64,000 nt of DNA from Rhizoclosmatium globosum (GCA_002104985.1 MCGO01000029.1:372001-436000), one strand, 5' to 3'. Counted from the stretch's first letter, positions 34,949 through 47,391 are shown. The notes: a model not told the origin generated them from the sequence alone. Made by a program: numbers and translations.

Positions 34949-35583
34949 TTACCGTGTGGCGTCTTTGTGGTCTTGGCAGAAAACGGTGCCAACACGAGTC
35001 TTGTTTTCACAAGGAATGCCACGTCTCGTGAGAGCCGCGCAACAAGTCCCAGGAATAACAAGAACAGCCGAAACGGTAGCAGCTTGAGCGGCGTTTATGG
35101 TGGGGAGAACGGAGGCGCGAAATGAAATCTGAATTAAACCAACACCACCCGACGCGCGATAAGCGTGTACACTAGGAAGGGTATCTTGCTGGTAGACTGC
35201 AACAACAATCCAGCCAGCCGCGCTGAGAAGGGCCTTAGTGCGCACGAATCCTGTGTCCGTAGATAGAATAACCGCAATGCCAGGCACACAAGTGTGAACA
35301 ACTGTATAAACTGTGGCTACCAACAGTGAGTCGGCCGATTCAAGACAGTCCAGAGTACAATGAAGCAGGCTATATCCACCGGAGCTATATCCGGCGGACA
35401 TTGCAGCATAGCGTGTTGGATTTGTACGCAGTTCGGTCTGACTCAAAACAAGGAATCGGCGCCAGTCCGTCTTCTTCTGCACTACACCGCTGCCCAGCTT
35501 GCATTCTAAGGTCTTATGAATGGTGTCTTCGGTCCCTTGAATAAAATGGGTGTAGGTGGCCTGAGCATTGAATCAGCAATCAT
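34949..35583 (-). CDS. Putative lipid-binding/PH-like protein with C-terminal Cys/His motif (hypothetical)
   Basis: Open frame 34949-35482 with an upstream extension to ATG 35583 that requires one frameshift near 35535-35550. The N-terminal part (HKTLECKLGSGVVQKKTDWR then RFLVLSQTELR) has the strand-turn-strand look of a PH-like domain. The C-terminal 35 residues contain CCAALTRRGIPCENK then FCQDH, a C-x-x-x-T-x-x-G-x-x-C ... C-x-x-H pattern found in small zinc-knuckle-like domains. Middle residues are hydrophobic. Both domain calls are pattern-based inference. The 5' region is shared with the divergent gene at 35806. Confidence 0.42.
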
Positions 35584-35805
35584 CACAAGAGTATACTTCA
35601 AACTACCTCCGCGGGTTTCCCGTAATTCTCCCCGTCACTGAAGATAAAGACAGAGAGAGCCTGCTGTGGCGAAGAAAGCGGTTGGTTAAAACGAAGCATT
35701 GTATTTTCTATGTTTTTCTTCAAGAAGATAATAAAAATAAGAGTACACCCTGTTTATCGTATATTACAAAAGCGCGTTCCGGAATTCAAAATCAATTATT
35801 TTCAT

Positions 35806-36653
35806 ATGATTTCTACCAATACAGAAATCACAAAAGTTCGGATTCCAATCGGAACAGCTGCTCCTCCTCTTCCTCTACCACCCCAATATGGTGAAAGCGT
35901 GGTCATTTTGGATCGTCGAGTCTTGGAGGGATTGAGCCCCGTAATGTAAATCTATTTCGCCCAATCTGTACTGACTAAAAATAGTACCAAATTGATGTGG
36001 CAATTATGGGTCTATTTGACTATGCCCTCTATAATCATCACGTCGTGAAAGAGTTCTTGGTCACATCGCCAAAATCGATTGATTACGGCGCCTTGTCCCA
36101 CGTCGACTTTCAGTATAAGTATGGAATTAAGACTTCGCCAACTACTTCTCTGAGTGCCAAGGGTCAAGAGGTCAGCCAACAGATTATTGACGAAATTGGC
36201 TTCCTTGCGTGCACAGGAAGAAGATTAGTTCTTGCTACTGCTGATCCTTTGACTGGACCCATGATTGTGGCTGCTTTGGAGAATGGAGTGGATGTCCTCC
36301 TCTTTCGCCCGTCGGGCGCACTTGATGACAAACTATTGAAGTATGTGTTTGAACATCAGCCACTTTTGACAGGAGTATACAATATGCTGCAAAACCAATG
36401 GATTCCAACTGGCTTGTTTTGTTATCAGTCATTGGAATATCTTGTACGCCCCGAAACTGGATATGGACCCATACGGAATGAAATCTTGAACTATTTCCAA
36501 GCTCAAGGACTACTCATGGTGGACATGCGACAGAGAAGTCATACTTACCGTCGCCACTTGACTGCCACAGAACAGTGGGATATTGAACGCAGAAGAAAAC
36601 GTGACGACAAGGAAGATGATAGGCTGCAGCATCAAAGACGAAGAATATGGTAA
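35806..36653 (+). CDS. Hypothetical protein, 267 residues
   Basis: Exons 35806-35940 and 35985-36653, joined in phase (gtaatg donor, aatag acceptor). The protein begins MISTNTEITKVRIPIGTAAP, has a Pro-rich strand, a globular alpha/beta-like core (RRLVLATADPLTGPMIVAAL, GVDVLLFRPSGALDDKLL) and ends with a highly basic tail (RRRKRDDKEDDRLQHQRRRIW), which could be nuclear-targeting or RNA-binding. I recognise no family or catalytic motif. Confidence 0.62.
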
Positions 36654-36739
36654 AGTGTTTTGTCGTGTATATTATTTCCCACTTTTTCCTGGAAATAAAA
36701 GTCAAGCATTTTGTTATACATCATATTTCTATTGGGCTT

Positions 36740-37098
36740 TAGTGTAGCCGTAGAAAGCTGATAAATGTAACTAGCAGCATCAAAAAAGGATATTTTCCAG
36801 TTGTTTCTTCAATAACTAAGTATATAAATGATGATTTGCCTCTTCGCTATGTGGCGGTTTAGTGTAGCCGGTTCAGCGGGAGGTCCCTAACCCGGATGCT
36901 TCAGGTTCGAATCCGGATCGTGCACTGGAGGAAACATTTTTGTGTCACAAAAAACTTTCTGCAAACAGTGGACGTTACACATACGAGTGTGTGAGCTTTG
37001 ATTTCTGGCACAACGAAATCATTTCTCTTTGACCTCTTTTTAGTGTGGAGGCATAGTGTAGCCGGTTTCAGCGGGAAGTCCCTGGCCCGGATGTTCCT
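36740..37098 (+). repeat. tRNA-like dispersed repeat, three degenerate copies
   Basis: The string tagtgtagccg occurs at 36740, 36860 and 37054. The central copy (36853-36925) continues gttcagcgggaggtccctaacccggatg and has a perfect polymerase III A box (TAGTGTAGCCG) and, 44 bp downstream, a B box (GGTTCGAATCC at 36904-36914). It does not fold as a normal tRNA: acceptor strands GGCGGTT and TCGTGCA do not pair and the T stem has a mismatch. The third copy keeps the A-box half and the gcgggaagtccctggcccggatg segment but loses the B box; the first keeps only the A box. Best explained as a tRNA pseudogene family or a tRNA-derived SINE; no poly(A) tail is evident. Confidence 0.6.
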
Positions 37099-37216
37099 GA
37101 AAATGAAAACCACTGTTGTGAAGAGGCTGAAGGCTCTGCAGGGTTTTAAAAGGAGTTTCTTCTGGTAATACTTCCTTTGAGACAATTATGCTATGAATCA
37201 AAATCCTTTATTTAAT

Positions 37217-37916
37217 TCACACCTGCACTAAATACTTATTCACTTTCGTCAGAAGCCTCTCCCGCATCCCTCCATCCCACTCACTCCTCAAAATGGAATA
37301 CATAACACTGTCGACCCACCCATCTATCTTGTCATCTCTCCATGACTGACGGAAAACACCCTCCAACTTAGCACCACAAGCATTCTCAAGCCATCCACGC
37401 ATTCCTTGATTCTCTGCATTCGTGACAAACGTAACCCGATTGAATCCAAGGTGGAACCCATGATCCAAAACCAAAAACAACGCCTCGGAGGCGAATCCGG
37501 AACGGTGAAACTCAGGTAGGATGGAGAGACCGCAGTCATACGCAAAGTTACTATCATGAAAAGACGAGATTAGAAGATCCTATCAGCTCCGTGACAGCGA
37601 AAAAGCTCAAGTTACTCAACTCCTTCTCAATGCGATAGAACCCACCGCTTCCAATAAACTCTCCCGTGGAAACGTGGTTCATTTTGAAGACCTTGAATGC
37701 ACCTGCTGCATTCTGGGATTCTCGGCGTGCTGCCACTTGTTCCAACGTCATGTTTGGATTCATCATCGGAAGGTATTTTGTGAAGGCTTCCGTTGTAAGG
37801 CAGCGAAGCTGGTCGGCATCATCGGCTTCAGTCAAGGGATACGTAAGAACTACTCTGGCATTAGGTGCATCGAGCTTCAATGTTGTTGGCTCGAACAAGG
37901 GTTGAAGGGTTGGCAT
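37217..37916 (-). CDS. GNAT-family N-acetyltransferase (RimJ/RimL-like)
   Basis: ATG 37916; stop at 37217. The first exon encodes LTYPLTEADDADQLRCLT..., GEFIGSGGFYRIEKELS (strand beta-4/beta-5 of GNAT), the second NFAYDCGLSILPEFHRSGFASEALFLVLDHGF, where the acetyl-CoA-binding R/Q-x-x-G-x-A/G motif appears as RSGFAS, and RVTFVTNAENQGMRGWLEN, typical of the RimJ/RimL branch that acetylates protein N-termini or small amines. The join near 37555-37616 is odd: gtaactt occurs at both ends, and the protein reads best as ...KELS/NFAY..., which corresponds to a TA-AG or shifted junction rather than a plain GT-AG one. Confidence 0.7.
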
Positions 37917-37959
37917 TTTTTGTGTGATTCCAGTCTGATTCGAACAAAATGAAGATGAT

Positions 37960-38331
37960 TTATTTCAAAATTTCATTTAACTGATTCAATTTAGATTGCA
38001 GGAGAGCTCTATCATTCTCTGAAATGCCTTCTTTTAAAAGAGCTCGAGTAAAAGCTGAAATAGCGGCATCCAATACAAAATATTCGCATACGATATCCAT
38101 GACAATCAAATTCACAGCTTCTTGATCGGGAGAATCGTATCGAGGTACAACAAAATCAGGTAATGCCTCACGAGGAAGTCCGTCGAATAACTTGCTTCTA
38201 AGTTCGGAATTTGTCTGATCGGTAAGGATCTTCTTTATGGTAGAAATGTCTGTATCATTCGTGAAGTGGCTTGGAAAGTGGGACGCCGCCCAACTGGAGA
38301 TGGTTGGATAAGTCCGCTCGTTTTCAATCAT
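37960..38331 (-). CDS. Small helical protein (hypothetical)
   Basis: 123 codons from ATG 38331 (MIENERTYPTISSWAASHF). The frame continues upstream to 38343 without a better start. Composition is normal for coding sequence and strongly helical (ISAFTRALLKEGISENDRALL near the C-terminus); no motif recognised. It lies tail-to-head between the GNAT gene and the SAM-domain gene, all on the minus strand. Confidence 0.5.
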   Translation of the reverse strand: MIENERTYPTISSWAASHFPSHFTNDTDISTIKKILTDQTNSELRSKLFDGLPREALPDFVVPRYDSPDQEAVNLIVMDIVCEYFVLDAAISAFTRALLKEGISENDRALLQSKLNQLNEILK

Positions 38332-38457
38332 CTGAGAATCCAAAAGACTTGACTTATTTGTCGCACTGCATTGTATTTGAAACTAAGTAAAAGGAAAGAG
38401 AGAAAGGAGAGGTTATTTAGAATGTGGGCAATAAATACAGGTAGATTCTTTTATGGT

Positions 38458-40574
38458 TTAATTTTGATAGCAAGGAGGAGGAGCCAAAGACTCCTTCGCC
38501 GCTTTTTTCTGTTCATTCAAAGCAATGAGTGAATCCAACGCCTCCTGGAACCTCAACCGCCGTCCAACAGTAGGGAACGCAAAGTCCTTGACATTCATTT
38601 TGAGTAATGCTCTACCATCGATTTCTTGCTCTATAACACAAATCAGATTAATCCACACATAGCCATGACATGACGACGATAAGAAAAAGCGTACCATTGA
38701 TAAACAAGAGAATCTCTTGAGTACCTTCATTCAACGACACCCAGTCAACAACGTCCTGGATCGTCCATTCAGAGGGAAGTGCGGGAAGTACAAGTTCTCC
38801 AAAGTACGCTGTCTCAACATCCGCACCCCGTTGGCGTAAACCTGCCTGTGAAGTACGCGCTTCTAGGTGTTTTGATACACTTTGGATAGTCTCATTCATG
38901 GTTCCAAAGAGGTTGTTTGCAATTTGTTTTTCTGGGTTGGTTGGTTCTGGGCCGCTACAATAGATGTCATGTCCACGTTAGAAAAAGAAAGCTTCAATAG
39001 AGAAAAAAGATTAAATTTGTACCTTGTTGTCATGGACACCATGAATGAAGATGGAGGAGGGGCAGCAGAAGTTCTACCGCTTCTACCACTTCTACGGCTT
39101 CTACGGCTTTCGTCTGTAGCGAATTGGGATGGGGCAAATGAAAATGCAGCTGCAGAAGCGTTTGATGGAAGTGGTTGCTGTTGTAACTGTCGTTGACGTT
39201 CCAACTCTTGCAGCGATAGTTCACGGCTTGTGAAGAGCTGAACTGGTTCATATCGAGGTTTAGTCCGATCTTCGCTTGGGTCTTTCTTGACATTCTTGTA
39301 TCGCACATACCAAACACCAAATCCTACCGCTGCCAATACTGCCAAGGTACCAACGACGCCTCCTACAATCGCTCCCACAGGAGTCCCAGAATTTCCACCA
39401 TTATTCTGTGTTAATGCAGCAGCAGCAGTCGTAACAACACCAACAACGGAAGAGGTGGCAGGCTTTACATTCAATTTGACTGCGCCAGGTGTGCCAGTTC
39501 CACAAGCATCCCCAAAACTAAAATATGAACCTTCAATTGCAGATCCTTGACACGACGGACCTTGATACGAATTAATTGTGACAGAATTCTGGTCAGGCGA
39601 GAGTTTCGCAATCACCGAGTTGACAACATTCTTTGTTGTTGAGGATGGAAAGCAAACGTCAAGGCGAATTGCTTGAGCGGGTTTTACCACTGTGCAGGAT
39701 GTATCGTAGTATGGCTGGAATGTAAAGTACGGTGTCGTTGAGAAGAGGGACTGTGCGGATGCATCGAGGTCGTTTGTTTTTGAACAGGTTGTAGTAATCC
39801 ATTCACCCGTATCGCTGTTGAGCGAGCATTTTGTGGAAGCCGTGCATGTTCTTGCAGCATATTCATAAGATAGCTTGACTGGAGTTTTGCAGTCGCTTCC
39901 AGAGTAGGTGGTAGTTGCTGTGAGTAAGGCAGTAAATCCAATGAGGGAGCTTGTTGCGCCAGAAAGGCACGAAGAGGGAGCAGCAATAGAACCGACGGTA
40001 TTTCGTTGAATGTTTGTTGTTGCACAGGTGGGATCGCTATTGAATGTGATGAGGGACAGTTGACCAGACGACGGATCAACAACAGCCTTGTTTCCTTGAA
40101 AGACAACGTTTCCCGCCTGGTCCTTGTACGCCTGGGCCACGCACGTATTCAGCGGAAACTGTCGGCCGTCTGTGGGAGGCTGCCCGCACGGATCCGTCGA
40201 CAGCGTTTGAAACTGGGCAATCGACGAATTGAATACTTTTGCGCCGAATGTTGCGAGATCGGGCGCGCATTCGGATTTGTACCAGAACCCGGGATTCGAC
40301 GTGGACACCGTGCACGTCAAACGAAGATACGACGACGAACAGTCGCCGCCACCGTCAACTTGGTTGTACTGGATCCGCAGGGGAGAAGTGCATTGCGCAT
40401 CGCCGTAGTACGTGTAGGCGAGGAGTGTCGGCATTACGAGGTTTTTCTTGAAACACTTTGTAGGTGGGCAGAACCTCAAATGCACTTGAACCAAACACTA
40501 TGAACATCAACAACAAAGCCTGAAATAATTTTGTTATTTAGAAATATGAATGTAGTGCAGTTACAGTTTACCAT
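38458..40574 (-). CDS. Type I membrane protein: duplicated Cys-rich ectodomain, one TM helix, cytoplasmic SAM domain
   Basis: Exons 40572-40574, about 39023-40519, 38695-38954, 38458-38630. The signal peptide is MALLLMFIVFGSSAFE after the tiny first exon (one A too many in the A-run near 40450 is assumed; otherwise a different acceptor gives MCLVQVHLRF). The ectodomain has two related Cys-rich modules, beginning AYTYYGDAQCTSPLRIQY and TTTYSGSDCKTPVKLSY. Then comes GTPVGAIVGGVVGTLAVLAA (TM helix), a basic tail and, after an intron of 68 bp (donor at 39022, acceptor at 38955), GPEPTNPEKQIANNLFGTMN... leading into a SAM domain (WTIQDVVDWVSLNEG, EIDGRALLKMNVKDF). Reading the SAM part as a separate gene from 38899 is the alternative. 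Confidence 0.63.
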
Positions 40575-40749
40575 AGCGTTGTCAGTACATTCAAAGAAAC
40601 TAAAACTCTGTAGAATAGATTCCTCCTGACGAACTTATACGGCATATACTTATCGTTAAAAGAACCTAGCATGAGAAGTAAAAGAGGATAATAGAAGTTC
40701 AGAAGAAGTGTTATTCCTCTTTTTTTCTTTTTGCCGTTCCCAACCAAAA

Positions 40750-42540
40750 ATGACCATCAGTTCCATCGTCTGGGTGCCCAAAGGAGCCGCGAAAGAAGAC
40801 CCAGCCCGCTTCAAACTCACCGAAGAAGAGTACGAAAAGATCCAGGAAAAGATTGCCAAACAGATCAAAGACATCAAGGAAGACGAGGATGCACCCGAAC
40901 AAAGCCAAATCGAAGCTGCCCAAGCTGCCGCCTCAAGCGCTAAAAAATCTAAAAAGTCGAAAGGCGGAGAAGAGGACTTTATGAAGGTGTTTGACATGGA
41001 CAACTACGACAATGAAGAGGATGCAGAGTTTTTGGGGAATGGCGGTGATGACGATGACGATGAGGAGGATGAAGATGATGACGACGATGGAAATGATGAA
41101 GATGCGGAGGATAAGGACGGTGAAGGTAACGTGGCATTAAACCAGCCCGTGCATAAGCTTATAGTAAACACAGACGCCAAGATGTTCACCTCTGTCAAAG
41201 GCCTCACACTGAAAGAAGACGGTGCCAAAGATCCTTATGTTACCCTGGATGATTCCGTGGATGATGCTGAAGAACTCGAGGAAATGATGATTGCAAAGAG
41301 TGACAACTTGATCTTGTGTGCAAAGACAGAAGACGATATCTCCCACGTTGAAATCTATCTCTATGAAGGAGAGGAAGACAACTTGTTTGTGCACCACGAT
41401 ATCATGCTCCCCAGTTTCCCTCTCAGTTTGGAGTGGTTGAATTACGATGTTCACAACAAGGGACAAGGAAAGGGATCTTTCGTGGCAATTGGAACATTTG
41501 ATCCTGAGGTAGTATTTAATTTTCTTGATATCTGGCTGTCATGTGTTCTAACTTTGCCTTCAGATTGAAATTTGGGACCTCGACACAATTGACGTATCAT
41601 ATCCATCTCTTATTCTCGGTGGAAACTCAAATCCAACTGAAGCTCTTGGTACTGGAAAGAAGAAGCGACGATCAAAGAAGCCAAGTGATTTATACCACGT
41701 TGATGCCGTCATGTGTTTGGCATGGAACAAATTGCATCCTTCATTACTTGCCTCCGGAAGTGCCGACACCACCATCAAATTGTGGGATTTGGGCTCGTCA
41801 ACACCTGAAGTCGCCATTCGTTCATTCAACAACCATAAAAACAAGGTTCAGGGTCTTGGTATGTATTACAGACGTAATATTAATTTTCCTGCCCTATTCT
41901 TACTGTTTTTCTGTCTCTAGCTTGGAACCCAACGGAAGGACAAGTACTTTTGTCTGGTGGATACGACAAACAAGCACACATTTTCGACACACGAACTCCA
42001 ACAAGCGTACTCTCCTTCAAACTCACTGCAGACGTAGAATGCTTGAAATGGGATCCCTTGCACCCTGAACGATTCGTCGTCTCCACCGAAGACGGAGTCG
42101 TGAAATGCTTTGACGGCCGTCAACCTACATCCCCTATTTTCACCATCCACGCGCACGACGGAGCTGTCTCCGGATTAGATATCAGTTCGCTTGTAGATGG
42201 CCTGATTGTGACGGGTTCTTCGGACAAGGCGACTAAAATTTGGAACACGAAGGATACAACTGCCATCAAGTGTCTTGCGAGCAAAGACTTGCAAGTTGGG
42301 AAGGTGTACAGCGCGTCGTTTAGTCCGGATGATGATTTGATTGTGGGTGTTGCGGGAAGTAATGGGAACTTGGTTGTATGGAACTTGGATGGTAACGCGA
42401 GTGTTCGACGAGCGGTGAAGGGTGCGGATGCTGGACCGTCAAAAAGAAAGGAGGTTACTGTTATTCAGGATGACGGTGGGGAGGATGACGATTTTGCCGA
42501 GGGTGGTGAAGGAGACGACGGTATGGAGGAAGACGAATAA
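40750..42540 (+). CDS. PWP1: Periodic tryptophan protein 1 (PWP1), WD40 ribosome-biogenesis factor
   Basis: Exons 40750-41508, 41564-41858, 41921-42540, 557 residues, no frameshift. It opens MTISSIVWVPKGAAKEDPA, the conserved PWP1 N-terminus, then a Lys/Glu helix and a long Asp/Glu acidic tract (41040-41125). WD40 repeats follow: VDAVMCLAWNKLHPSLLASG, ADTTIKLWDL, LLSGGYDKQAHIFDTR, LIVTGSSDKATKIWN, LVVWNLD. It ends in another acidic stretch. PWP1 works in the nucleolus in pre-60S assembly and rDNA transcription. Its promoter is shared with the SAM-domain gene (176 bp between start codons). Strong match. Confidence 0.93.
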
Positions 42541-42611
42541 GCGTTGTTTTTTCGCACCGTATCGAAATTATGTTGAATACATATACAAGATTCTTTATTT
42601 TACTTTTTTTG

Positions 42612-44108
42612 TTACACTTGACAGCCGATTGTTCTAAACAAGCGTTTCCATCCCTTTATTGTTTCAGTTTGGCTTTGTTTAAAAAACTTGCCTTCTCCTT
42701 TTCGGACACCTTTCCAATCTAAATCAGCCGGATTCATTTCCGCGATAGATTTAAGTTCCTCAAAAGAGTCGAAATAATAAATGTACGGTGCGAACTCTGC
42801 TGCATAGTAGTCCATGTATGCAGACCAAGAAGGAAATCCCGCGTGCGGAGAGTAAAGTGGAGGTTTACGATTATAAAAGTTTGCTATTGATGGAGTCAAG
42901 TCTCGTAGGACGTGCATAAAATAGAATATATCATGCTGGTGATTCTGAATACAGGTTATGATCTATCTGGAATGAATTTATCAAACTTACGAGCCACAGT
43001 TGCTCTAAAAAGCGTGGCGTAGGAATCAAAAGTATCACACCAGCTGCTAGGTTTTCATAAAGCTTCATGGTTGAAACCTGATATGGAAATTCAACGAATC
43101 CTTTGAATCTATGCAGACTTTTTGGTCCACCATAATGAGTGTGTTCGTCAGGAATGACAAACAGCGGCACTGAATAACTATGTTGCGCGAGTTTAAAGAC
43201 ATTGGTGTTTGAGTGGTTTAGCGCAACCAGCATAGATCTATTAGGAGCAGGCTGTGAAGTTTTAATTCAGGGGGAAATGCGAATTCAGAACAAACCAGAT
43301 CGGTAGGGTAAGAATAATCGGAATCATCTCCAGTGATTCCAAGCGGTCTTAATACTTGAACGAATGGCAGTGAGACTCCGAGGCGGTACTCCATATACGC
43401 TCGCTCAAAGTTGTTGTTGGTAACCCAAAATAATGAGTTGGAACGTTGCGTTAGCTCAGCTAGCCTTCGAAACAGCTGATAATATCTGTAAATCATTATT
43501 ATCAATATGTTATGTGAGTGTGTCTCACGGACTCACAGTTTGATATCGCGTTTAGACGAGAGGGCATAATCAAATCGATTTGTGATTTCGAGAATAACTT
43601 TGGAAGTACATTTCTTTGCGGAATTAGTTTCAAGTAGAGATAATAACAGGCCTCGAGCGTGTGGAATGGTGTCGCTGACGACAATGACATCTTGGTTCAA
43701 ACAGATCTGTTGTTTCAATAATGAATGAAGCGTTGTTGGAATGCAAAAGAAGGTGTTTACATCTTTCGCGTACATTCCTGTGGAGACCAAAGAGGATGCA
43801 TTCTCGTGTGTCAATCCATAACCAAGGTGGGACGGATTATACTGTCTGGCGGAATATGTAGTCCCGCCCCCTTTAAACACAAGTTCGAGGACTCGATTTA
43901 GATTCAGAGAGCATCCACCGTGTGTATTGTAATGCAGAATATTGACATGATGTTTTGGTTCAGAAACCGTTGTTGGTTTGACGTCTGATTCTGTTGATGC
44001 CCTGCTTCCATCCAATTGGCGAGTCCGGAAAAGAATCAAGAAACAGAGAATAACTGCGGAATAAGCTGTCAATCTCAAAGCTCGCTTTGGAATGCGTTTG
44101 GCAAACAT
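42612..44108 (-). CDS. Type II membrane glycosyltransferase-like protein
   Basis: Four exons 43537-44108, 43296-43485, 42991-43251, 42612-42944, all in phase, about 451 residues. After a short basic N-terminus (MFAKRIPKRALRL) there is one membrane helix (TAYSAVILCFLILF), i.e. the layout of a Golgi type II glycosyltransferase. The lumenal part opens VNILHYNTHGGCSLNLNRVLE, contains VIVVSDTIPHARGLLLSL and ends with a glycosyltransferase-like segment (STMKLYENLAAGVILLIPTP) and an aromatic C-terminus. The GT-B-type reading is inference; no family assigned. The start codon is only 33 bp from that of the divergent mitochondrial carrier gene. Confidence 0.68.
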
Positions 44109-44141
44109 TTTCTCTTTCCGATCCTTTCCGCTTTCTATCAA
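44109..44141. promoter_or_regulatory. Very short divergent promoter between glycosyltransferase-like and carrier genes
   Basis: Only 33 bp separate the two ATG codons (44108 minus, 44142 plus). The transcription units must therefore overlap in their 5' leaders or start inside one another. The interval is pyrimidine-rich on the plus strand (tctctttccgatcctttccg); no TATA box is visible. Confidence 0.6.
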
Positions 44142-45429
44142 ATGTCCGTCGCCAAGGAAGCACCTTCAGCAACAAAGAAGCCCAGTTCAGGCCTTCAATC
44201 TGCTCTTGGGCAAGGATTTGCGGGTTTTGTTGCGGGTGCAGTGAGCACGGCTATCCTTCATCCATGTTAGTTTGAACAAGAGTCTCTCAAAGGACCACAC
44301 TAAACCTGCCTTTGCTCAGTGGACGTTGTCAAGACCCGATTCCAAATTGATGAGTCAACAAAGCGAGGGAACTTTGGAGTGCGTGGGACAATCAACACTT
44401 TCAATGTCATTTGGCGGTTGGATGGGCTCAAGGGTCTCTACAGAGGACTTTCGGCGAATTTGGCTGGAGCTACGTTCTCTTGGGGACTCTACTTTCTCTG
44501 GTATATACTGCGATGTGGAAGGTATTGGGTGTTAACGCTCAAATCCAAATCAAAGGTACGATTTGATCAAGACCCAAATGCAGAATCATTTGGACTCACG
44601 GAATTCATATGCTTCCGGATCGAATCCATCGCAAATGAATAATTCTTCTCGGCTTCCTGCTTCTTACCACTTGCTTGCGAGTGCTGTAGCTGGTGCCACA
44701 ACGTGTTTATTTACCAACCCGTTCTGGCTCATCAAGACGAGAATGTGTGCTGATCGCGCAGTAGATCCGGGAGCTTACAAGGGACTCTTTGATGGATTGA
44801 AAAAGACGTATCAGGGTGAAGGTATTCGGGGGCTTTACAAAGGAATCTCAATGTCGATGATTGGGGTTAGTCATGGAGCAGTACAGTTTGTGGCGTATGA
44901 AGAAATGAAGAAGTGGAAGGGAAATAGCAAAATGGTCTGGTAACTGGTACGATTGTATTCTTAAGTTAAATGTTCCACCACAGAGCTCTACAGATGTCGC
45001 AATCATGTCTGTATCTTCAAAAGTTGTAGCGATGGTTGTCACGTATCCATACCAAGTTGTGCGAGCACGTATTCAAGTGAGTTCGAAATGTGGTTAACAC
45101 GTCATCTAAAGCTTTGAATTTGTTAAAATAGAACCAACGTGTTGACTCCGAAGGACGATACAGAACATCTCTTGAAGCTATCGGTCGTGTTTACTCGTGA
45201 GTCGAGTCAAATTGTGAGTTGTGTCTGGAACTAAACTTGTGTAAACCAGGGGTGAAGGCGTGCGTGGATTCTACAAAGGCGTCGGTCCGGCACTGATTCG
45301 CGTCTTGCCAGGCACGATTCTCACTTTTGTTGTGTATGAGGTGAGGAACAAACGCGATTGGTTCATTCGACTAAATTTGCTTTCTATGACTTTAAAAAGA
45401 GCACCATCAAGGCAGTGAAGGCGTTGTAA
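44142..45429 (+). CDS. FLX1: Mitochondrial carrier, folate/FAD type (SLC25A32/FLX1-like)
   Basis: Exons 44142-44265, 44320-about 44500, about 44557-44939, about 44987-45074, about 45132-45195, about 45250-45339, about 45401-45429. Three mitochondrial carrier repeats are visible: [23 protein letters not shown] (P-x-D-x-x-x-x-R/K), [17 protein letters not shown] with the Trp seen in folate/FAD and pyrimidine carriers instead of Asp, and a third with [12 protein letters not shown]. These are diagnostic of the SLC25A32/FLX1/pyrimidine carrier branch. It exchanges its substrate across the mitochondrial inner membrane; substrate choice within the branch is inference. The exon junction at 44939 reads best with acceptor cacagag. 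Confidence 0.87.
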
Positions 45430-45563
45430 ACCATTTTCATTTTAATTTCGCATGGCTCGGCCGGGCAGCCAACCCAAATAAACGATTAACCGTATACTAA
45501 ATATAGAAAGAGAAAGGGAGGGAAGAGGGGTTTTTCGAATTTTCTCCACAAACGCACACAACC

Positions 45564-47088
<1,525 letters not shown>

Positions 47089-47391
47089 ATAGACTGATTT
47101 GAATATGGTATTGCTTTGCCTCCTTATTTTTTGCTTATTTTCTACAAGGGATTCTGTTTGTTGAGTTTGTTTGAGTGATGGGATCTTGGGTTCTTCTGGA
47201 GGATAGGATGAATTGAATTATGGGTAGCTTCTTTCTGTTCCTGGATGTTTGTTTTGATTTTTTGTTCGGAGTATCCATTAAAGCCGTCATTATTACCGCG
47301 TATTGATTCAGTTTCAGGATAAATGATGTGGCGGTCAGTGGAGATGTGTGGATCAAAAAGAAACGCAAGAACTCTCCTCAAAAGCCTCCAA

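Noticed and set aside
36853..36925. A functional tRNA gene
   Set aside because: A and B boxes are perfect, but acceptor strands do not pair and no clean anticodon stem forms; described instead as a tRNA-like repeat.
41004..41228. Minus-strand Ser-rich frame opposite PWP1
   Set aside because: Antisense of the PWP1 acidic tract; no start context or splice signals of its own.
44016..44275. Plus-strand frames overlapping the start of the glycosyltransferase-like gene
   Set aside because: One reads through the carrier start in the correct or a shifted frame; the real start is ATG 44142 by family N-terminus length.
47323..47391. Upstream ATG extension of the M13 peptidase
   Set aside because: In frame, but the extra residues are not hydrophobic and add no targeting feature; kept as an alternative start only.
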